The position numbers and the translations under genes were made by a program. Positions 5,780-10,343 of a DNA stretch of 10,343 nucleotides are shown in pieces (positions within the stretch are counted from its first letter, which is position 1; each line of letters starts with the position of its first letter). Source of the DNA: Deltaproteobacteria bacterium (lineage in GTDB: Bacteria; Desulfobacterota; Desulfobaccia; Desulfobaccales; 0-14-0-80-60-11); the NCBI GenBank assembly GCA_019308625.1, contig JAFDHU010000022.1, forward strand, positions 1 through 10,343, in the 5' to 3' direction. Below the pieces are notes generated by a model. That model had not been told where the DNA came from and did not search any database. It saw only the letters and a program-made list of their open reading frames with translations.

Positions 5780-8229
5780 GGTAGTTCTCCTTTCCGCATC
5801 ATCATCAGGGTCCACATTAGGGCGGTCTCCAGACCCTGCCAGCTGACCTCGGTGTGAAAGATGTAATTTTGCAGCTTTTGCCAAGCGGGATGAAGGTTCC
5901 GGTTCCGTGGTTTAAGCCGGCCAAACAGCCATGCCAGGCGGGGAAAACGCCAAACGCCTTGTCCTTTGTGGTCTCGGCACACCTGCATCAGACGGAAGAA
6001 AACCCCCCGGCCCAAACCATCAGGAACCGGGACCAGCTTGCTTTCCCCGCATTGGAGGAATTCCCCCAGTATTTCCAGAGGTTGCAGCACCTCTGAGGGA
6101 AAATCCTCCCAGCGGAAAATCCTGTTGCCGGTATAAGCGATGCGGCTCTTTTCCATGCCGCCGGCCTTCTTGGCTAAACTTTCCAGCTCTCCGGCCAGGC
6201 GGGCCAGCCGGTAAATGGGAGCATGAGGCGGGGCCAAAGCCTGGCCTGCGGAGAGGGTGATGTAGGGGTTGCAGGTGAAACGGGCAAAGGCCTGCTGAAT
6301 ATCCAACCCGGCTTCCAGTACATCCAGCCAATGTCCCAGGAGAAACAGGTCATCACCCCCGGAGTAGACCACCGACAGGCAGCGCTCCCTCAGGGGCCGG
6401 CCGGCAAGATTGTGCCGGGGCAGAGTCTCGTAGCCATTCTCCGCTCCTTTAAGGATGCCGTCCAGGTGGAACTTGAAGAACAGGCTCAATTGGCGGGAAA
6501 GGCTGGTCTTGCGGGCCAAGGTGTCTCTTTCGGCCGCCAGGGAATGGGAAAAGATTTTCCCCAGATGGTCCACATCCATGCGCAGAACGGCTGCCATTCC
6601 CATTCCGAAGCCTTCATTTACCAGGGATTCAAGGTCAGCAAATTCCCGGTAGTGGTAAGTGGCAGACAGCAAGGGACGGCTGCCAGGTAACGTGAATTCC
6701 GCCATCTCCCAGGTATTCAGGTGCAAAGCCCCATCCAGCTTCCCCCTCAGATGCCGGAGGTCTTTTACCGGCAGGTAGTAGCGCCGGTAAGAACCGGTCT
6801 CCACCGGCAGCACCCAGGCGTGTTCCTCGGGACGGTCATGCCATACGGCTAGAGCGGGATGCCTTCCTTCCCGCAAAGCCCTTTGCAGGTGGTCCCCCAG
6901 CCGCAGTTGGTCCAAACAGGGGCCGCACAGGGCCATATCTTCCTCTCGGTGCAGGGGAAGGTCCTCCCGCCCGCATACCGTGCATTTGTCCGTCAGGCAG
7001 TCCGGGTGCGGGGAGGCCGGGTCTGCCAGGAGTTCCTCCAGGTGCGTCTCCCAGCGCCGGCGCTTGGCCTCCTCCAGCCGACCCGACAGCTCTCCCCAGA
7101 CTTGACTGGTTTGGGCCAGTTGGGCTTTGTTCATCGGCGCCGCTTCTGTAAAAATTTGCAACTGGCCATTGGCGGTTTTCCACAGGTAATCATTGACTGC
7201 TTCACTGACAGTCCCCAGGGTGTGGCGGACTTTGTCCAGGTTGGGGGCCAGCAAATAAAAATGCCCACCTCCGATGAAGAGCACGTTACAGCGGGTGAGC
7301 TCCAGGCTCTCCAGAAGGAAGCTCACCACATGCTCGGCCAGCAGCTCCAGAAAAAAGGAGCGTCCCTTCAGACTTTTCAGGGCCTTGGCAGAGGCGATGG
7401 TGTAAATGAATTTCTGAACTCCTGAGATATCGCCGCCCACCAGAAGGAAGGGGGCCTCTGCCCCGGGCTCCCAGGTGGCCGGCCCGGCAATCTCCTCCTT
7501 CAAAACCCGCTGCGGCCAATCAGCGGCATGCTTCTCCCGGTGGTAGGCATAGAGGCAGACGGCCAAAGCGGCGGCGGTCTTGGAGTGGTCAAACAGGGAG
7601 ATGTCCGGATGCTTGCGATACGTCTCCCGGTCCTCGGGACTGTAAATCTTCAAGGTAATGGCAGGGATGTGGCTAGTATATTTTTCCAGCAGATGCAGAA
7701 TCAGTTCCAGGTTATGGTGCTGGTCCCGGTCCTTGAGGACGGCGAACTCCCTCTCAAATTGCTCCCACAAGGACCTGTAAGTCTCAGGGGAATTGACCGC
7801 TTCGTCCGGGCAAGGTTCAATCCAGGAGCCCAAAGGCTTGAGGGGCAGATAAGAAGGCGGCGGCAAGGCAGAAGGGTCGCCGAGTCGCCGAGGATCGGCC
7901 ACCCTCCCAAAGATGTTGGCCAGACAGATCTGATGCTGCCACTCCGTGTAGCGGTCAATCTCCGGATCATAGGTCTTTCTTTCTGAGGCCGCGCAATTGT
8001 CCGCCTCATAGCCGATCAATGCATCATTGCTCTCCCAGGTTTCCCGGCTGGAGGCATGGTGGGTGCTGACTAGGGCGGAAAGGCGGCCTCTGCCATAATG
8101 ATTCTCCAGCCACTCCACCCCGATTTCCACATGGCTGCGTCCTGAATCTTCCGGATAGCGGGCCCGCTGCTTGAATTTGCCGATGTCATGCCATAAAACA
8201 CCCAATGCCAGAGATTCAACGTCCTTCAT
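5776..8229 (-). CDS. cas10: Type III-A large subunit Cas10 (Csm1), HD nuclease and cyclic oligoadenylate synthase
   Basis: Cas10 is the signal-generating subunit of the Csm complex. When target RNA binds, it can cut single-stranded DNA with its HD domain and make cyclic oligoadenylate with its palm domains. Numbering from the ATG at 8229 gives 817 residues, a usual length. The HD domain shows WHDIGKF (H14-D15) and STHHAS (H57-H58), then ADNCAASERK. The first palm begins VGGDISGVQKF (D267). A zinc ribbon has C416, C419, C435 and C438. The second palm has LRMDVDHLGKIF (D552, D554) and the cyclase motif SGGDDLFLL with GGDD at 624-627. Helical domain IV closes the protein. A TTG six bases upstream is also in frame, but AAGGG fits better with the ATG. 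The start overlaps the cas6 end by 14 bases and the stop overlaps csm2 by 4. Both catalytic centres look intact. Confidence 0.96.
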   Translation of the reverse strand: MKDVESLALGVLWHDIGKFKQRARYPEDSGRSHVEIGVEWLENHYGRGRLSALVSTHHASSRETWESNDALIGYEADNCAASERKTYDPEIDRYTEWQHQICLANIFGRVADPRRLGDPSALPPPSYLPLKPLGSWIEPCPDEAVNSPETYRSLWEQFEREFAVLKDRDQHHNLELILHLLEKYTSHIPAITLKIYSPEDRETYRKHPDISLFDHSKTAAALAVCLYAYHREKHAADWPQRVLKEEIAGPATWEPGAEAPFLLVGGDISGVQKFIYTIASAKALKSLKGRSFFLELLAEHVVSFLLESLELTRCNVLFIGGGHFYLLAPNLDKVRHTLGTVSEAVNDYLWKTANGQLQIFTEAAPMNKAQLAQTSQVWGELSGRLEEAKRRRWETHLEELLADPASPHPDCLTDKCTVCGREDLPLHREEDMALCGPCLDQLRLGDHLQRALREGRHPALAVWHDRPEEHAWVLPVETGSYRRYYLPVKDLRHLRGKLDGALHLNTWEMAEFTLPGSRPLLSATYHYREFADLESLVNEGFGMGMAAVLRMDVDHLGKIFSHSLAAERDTLARKTSLSRQLSLFFKFHLDGILKGAENGYETLPRHNLAGRPLRERCLSVVYSGGDDLFLLGHWLDVLEAGLDIQQAFARFTCNPYITLSAGQALAPPHAPIYRLARLAGELESLAKKAGGMEKSRIAYTGNRIFRWEDFPSEVLQPLEILGEFLQCGESKLVPVPDGLGRGVFFRLMQVCRDHKGQGVWRFPRLAWLFGRLKPRNRNLHPAWQKLQNYIFHTEVSWQGLETALMWTLMMMRKGELP
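5787..5792 (-). promoter_or_regulatory. csm2 ribosome binding site inside the cas10 3' end
   Basis: AAGGAG on the minus strand lies seven bases before the ATG at 5779, within the last codons of cas10. It decides the csm2 start and argues against the upstream-extended frame. Confidence 0.65.
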
Positions 8230-9172
8230 GATCAAGCCCTTTATGTGAGGGGTTAGACAAAGCTATTTTGCCCAGGCCGAAGGTGGTGGCTTTGCCCAGG
8301 TGTACTTTCTCCACAAACCGCAAAAAAGGGACAAATTCAGTGAGAGCGCCGACATAGGTGACCCGGCCGGTGAGGCCACCCAGGAGCATGGCCCGATCCT
8401 GACGGTGGGAGTAACGCTGCCAGTCAGTCCAGCTTAGGCTGGACTCGGCCACCGCCACCTCTTGGGCCCGGGCAATGAGGCCCTTGTAATCCAAAGGCGG
8501 CTCTCCCTGTCCGAAGTATTGGGATAAAGTGGAGAGGCGGCGGAGGGCCGCCCGCAGGAGCACATGAAAGGGCAGCTCCGCCTGAAGGCGGTTCTGGAAC
8601 TTCAGGCGCAGGGGGGTGAGGAGCTCCAGGGTCAGTTTTTCCACCGGTCTGCCGGCGGCCAGTGCCTCCCAGGTCAGGGGGGCGGTCCGGTCCCCCTCCA
8701 GCGCGCGATCCCTAAAGTGGTAGATGCTCTCCCCCTCCGAGGTGCTCACCGACAGGAGCCGGAAGCGGGCTCTCCTGCCCTCCAGGCGGCGGCCGATGCC
8801 GATTCTTCCCATCTGTTCAAAGGCATAGACAAAATAGGGCAGACATTGATTGGCAAAGCCGAACAGCAGGAGGGTGAATTCAAAGGTTTCTCCCCGGAAG
8901 AAGTGGGTGCGGGGGGTCAGGGGCGGCTCAATGACAAAGGGGTGCGGCGGGGTGGGCGCGCCCCGGGGCAGCAGGTCCGGCGGATACTCAAACACCCGGG
9001 TGTAGACGCATTGGTTCCGAAGCAGGCAGGCGGGGCATTCCTGGTGCCGCAGGGCGCAGGTGACTTCCTTCAGGGCCCGCCCGAACACCCCCCGGAAGGT
9101 GGAACCCTTGAACGGGGGAAGGACGGCGTCATCTTCCAGGACGCCCCTAAAGTGGTATTCCCCAAAGAGCAT
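8216..9172 (-). CDS. cas6: Cas6 pre-crRNA processing endoribonuclease
   Basis: Cas6 cuts the long CRISPR transcript inside each repeat to release crRNAs for the Csm complex. The 318-residue protein shows the layout of the Cas6 group with a conserved C-terminal RAMP domain. LPPFKGSTFRGVFGRALK (18-35) is the N-terminal loop and helix. A cysteine cluster (C39, C46, C49, C55) leads to CVYTRVFEYP. GRIGIGRRLEGRRARF falls in the middle. The C-terminal domain ends with LTGRVTYVGALTEFVPFL and HLGKATTFGLGKIAL, whose glycine-rich loop (about 293-302) is the RAMP RNA-binding signature. I cannot assign a catalytic histidine with confidence. It is the first gene of the operon and overlaps cas10 by 14 bases. 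The ATG at 9172 gives the expected N-terminus, but the ribosome binding site is weak. Family call is strong. Confidence 0.92.
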   Translation of the reverse strand: MLFGEYHFRGVLEDDAVLPPFKGSTFRGVFGRALKEVTCALRHQECPACLLRNQCVYTRVFEYPPDLLPRGAPTPPHPFVIEPPLTPRTHFFRGETFEFTLLLFGFANQCLPYFVYAFEQMGRIGIGRRLEGRRARFRLLSVSTSEGESIYHFRDRALEGDRTAPLTWEALAAGRPVEKLTLELLTPLRLKFQNRLQAELPFHVLLRAALRRLSTLSQYFGQGEPPLDYKGLIARAQEVAVAESSLSWTDWQRYSHRQDRAMLLGGLTGRVTYVGALTEFVPFLRFVEKVHLGKATTFGLGKIALSNPSHKGLDHEGR

Positions 9173-9551
9173 CAGCCCGGAGCCTGAATCAAGAGGTCAG
9201 GATAATTGTGAAGGAAGGAAATGCCAAGGCAAGGGTTCAGTCCCAATAGATGGTTCCCTTATATCACAGTAGGCTTCCTTGATAAAGGGGTTCTTGAAAT
9301 TCAGGGACAGAGTGGGCCCTAATTATTAACGAGAATTGCTTAGAGATGAGGTGCTCCCCAAAAAGGAGACTGCTATAATGATAGGCCTCAAGCAAGAGAA
9401 ACCTCATGCGGCGCGCCTGTTCGTAAGATTTGCCGCCTTTTAACTATTCGTCAAGCTCCTTGGCGACTTTAATCCTTCCGAACATTCTGACTTTGCTTTC
9501 CGGGACCAACGCCCACATCGCTGAGGCCGAAGGGCCTGATTATTGGCTCTG
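9173..9551. other. Non-coding region upstream of the cas operon
   Basis: This 379-base stretch lies between cas6 and the end of the decayed gene. It is less GC-rich than the flanks and has no frame with recognisable protein. It probably holds the minus-strand promoter and leader of the cas operon. I looked for direct repeats with regular spacing and found none, so there is no CRISPR array here. I also see no clear terminator hairpin with a T run. Confidence 0.6.
9258..9285 (-). promoter_or_regulatory. Candidate promoter of the cas operon
   Basis: On the minus strand TGATATAAG resembles an extended -10 element (TG-n-TATAAG, hexamer at 9263-9258). TTATCA (9285-9280), 16 bases upstream, matches the -35 consensus at four of six positions. 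It would give a leader of roughly 80 bases before cas6. This is a pattern match only, in an AT-richer region where chance matches are common. Confidence 0.25.
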
Positions 9552-9960
9552 TCAGGGGGTTTTGCGGAATTCGATCCGCTCGGTGGTCTTGCAATTGCTC
9601 AGGGCCAGGATTTGTTCCAGCAGGTCTTGTTTTTTGACCTTTTTCAAGCCGCGCTCCAGGCTGGTCTTGGTGAGGTTCAGCATGGGCCAGATGGCTTCCC
9701 TGTCCAGCCCTTCATTGAGCAGAAATTCCACCACCGCCTTGGTGTCCAGGTCATAGCTGGTGACGGTGGTGGGCTTTACACAAAGTTCCCCGCCTGGAAC
9801 GGGCCATGTTCTTAATCAACTCTTTAAGGCGGGCAGCGAGACCCTTCTATATCGGGTGCAGGGTTAGGATAAGGCGGTGGCCTTCTCCGCCTGCTCCCGG
9901 GGTAATGGCCTTTCCTAGCACCTCCTCAAGTTTTTGGAGCTGGCGTTTACATGGCCCATA
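9552..9960 (-). pseudogene. Decayed gene with stop codon and frameshift, C-terminal helix-turn-helix-like segment
   Basis: I do not recognise the family. Two minus-strand frames together look like one broken gene. The upstream frame reads KRQLQKLEEVLGKAIT and GEGHRLILTLHPI, hits a TAG at 9849-9847, then continues in the same frame as GLAARLKELIKNMARSRRG before a TGA at 9753-9751. The downstream frame is open from 9815 to the TGA at 9554-9552. It reads ELCVKPTTVTSYDLDTKAVV, then GLDREAIWPMLNLTKTSLER and LKKVKKQDLLEQIL. The two overlap between about 9815 and 9754, so a one-base indel near 9785-9795 would join them. The last helices resemble a helix-turn-helix. No intact start with a ribosome binding site is visible. 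It sits between the polymerase gene and the cas promoter region. It could instead be unrelated open frames by chance. Confidence 0.4.
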
Positions 9961-10076
9961 GAAAAACGGCTTATCTTTCGCTCCGCTATGGCCCGGACGC
10001 TTCGTATCTATCTCAGCTCGGCAGCCATTGCCCTCTCGGTCTAAGGGCATACTTGGAGTTAAAGCATAACGATAGA
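9961..10076. other. Spacer between the polymerase gene and the decayed gene
   Basis: About 115 bases with no convincing coding signal. A GTG at 10086, overlapping the polymerase stop codon, opens a frame through this spacer into the decayed gene, but its first 40 residues have no recognisable pattern. No clear terminator is seen after the polymerase stop. Confidence 0.35.
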
Positions 10077-10343
10077 TTAAACCCACTCAAGCGGCAGCAG
10101 CACCTCATCCAGGGCCCTTTCAAGCATTTCTAAATAGAAGTTGGCGTCATAATCATCCAGAGTCTCCAGAAACGGTGCAGCCAGGATGCGGCACTCCCTG
10201 GGACCCTGCTTGCCTTCCCGGTGTACGTAGCGCACCTTTTCCCCCGGCTGCAAATGAAGGCCGGTAAGGTCCAACTGCCGAGCCGCCAGCGCGGTGGCGG
10301 TATTCACCTTATAATCGGCCACCGGCTGGGACAGCACCCGGGT
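10077..10343 (-). CDS. Family B DNA polymerase, C-terminal fragment (5' part beyond the window)
   Basis: The last 88 codons of a gene that enters from the right edge. RVLSQPVADYKVNTATALAA, LQPGEKVRYV and LDDYDANFYLEMLERALDEV followed by LLPLEW match the thumb and C-terminal pattern of family B polymerases. In these enzymes a K-P-L-x-x-Y segment, a P-G-x-x-V-x-Y-V segment and a Y-D-x-x-x-Y-x-x-x-L-x-R-A helix ending in L-x-P-L-x-W recur. These enzymes copy DNA, often in repair or damage bypass in bacteria. The catalytic palm is outside the window, so activity cannot be judged. The stop is TAA. It shares the strand of the cas genes but is separated from cas6 by about 900 bases, so a link to the CRISPR system is not shown. 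Confidence 0.75.
   Translation of the reverse strand, partial: TRVLSQPVADYKVNTATALAARQLDLTGLHLQPGEKVRYVHREGKQGPRECRILAAPFLETLDDYDANFYLEMLERALDEVLLPLEWV

Noticed and set aside
9228..9256. Possible degenerate CRISPR repeat end: the minus strand reads ATTGGGACTGAACCC, close to the GGGACTGAAAC end of some repeats.
   Set aside because: It occurs once, lacks the final matching bases and has no second copy at spacer distance in the window.
9430..9815. Plus-strand frames at 9430-9756 and 9543-9815 as genes on the other strand.
   Set aside because: They overlap the decayed minus-strand gene, lack ribosome binding sites and resemble low-information reverse readings.
9847..10086. A complete 79-residue gene starting at GTG 10086, overlapping the polymerase stop.
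   Set aside because: Its first half has no recognisable pattern and no ribosome binding site, and its second half continues in frame past its stop, so I treat it as part of the decayed gene.

Overview
The window is the core of a type III-A (Csm) CRISPR-Cas operon. Every confidently called gene lies on the minus strand, so transcription runs from high to low coordinates. In that order it reads: the 3' end of a family B DNA polymerase gene (10343-10077), a decayed frameshifted gene (about 9960-9552), a 379-base non-coding stretch that probably holds the operon promoter, then cas6, cas10/csm1, csm2, csm3, csm4, csm5, a CARF-HEPN ribonuclease of the Cas02710 (TIGR02710) family, an unusual short cas1, and the start of cas2, which leaves the window at base 1. 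No CRISPR array is visible; it could lie beyond either edge.

The organism is probably a GC-rich, anaerobic, delta-proteobacterium-like bacterium (Desulfobacterota / Syntrophobacter-Desulfobacca type). This is inferred from the high GC content, the family B polymerase and the general look of the Cas proteins. No taxonomic marker is present, so it is only a guess.

The parts form a coherent pathway. Cas6 cuts the CRISPR transcript into crRNAs. Cas10, Csm2, Csm3, Csm4 and Csm5 assemble around a crRNA and bind matching RNA. Csm3 keeps its cleavage aspartate. Cas10 keeps both the HD nuclease motif and the GGDD cyclase motif, so it should be able to make cyclic oligoadenylate. The CARF-HEPN protein keeps a CARF ligand-site motif and an R-x6-H ribonuclease motif, so it is the likely receptor of that signal. 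Cas1 and Cas2 would add new spacers. Genes from cas6 to csm5 are tightly packed, with overlaps of 14, 4 and 4 bases and gaps of 16 and 24 bases. The CARF gene and cas1 are each preceded by a looser spacer of about 75 bases.

The most unusual element is cas1. Its C-terminal catalytic domain is clearly recognisable, but the normal N-terminal beta domain is absent. Instead there are about 55 residues that read as TPR helices. The frame has an in-frame TAA just upstream, a TTG as the only plausible start and no clear ribosome binding site. It is either a TPR-Cas1 variant or a 5'-truncated, possibly inactive gene. The decayed gene next to the polymerase suggests past rearrangement at that edge of the locus.
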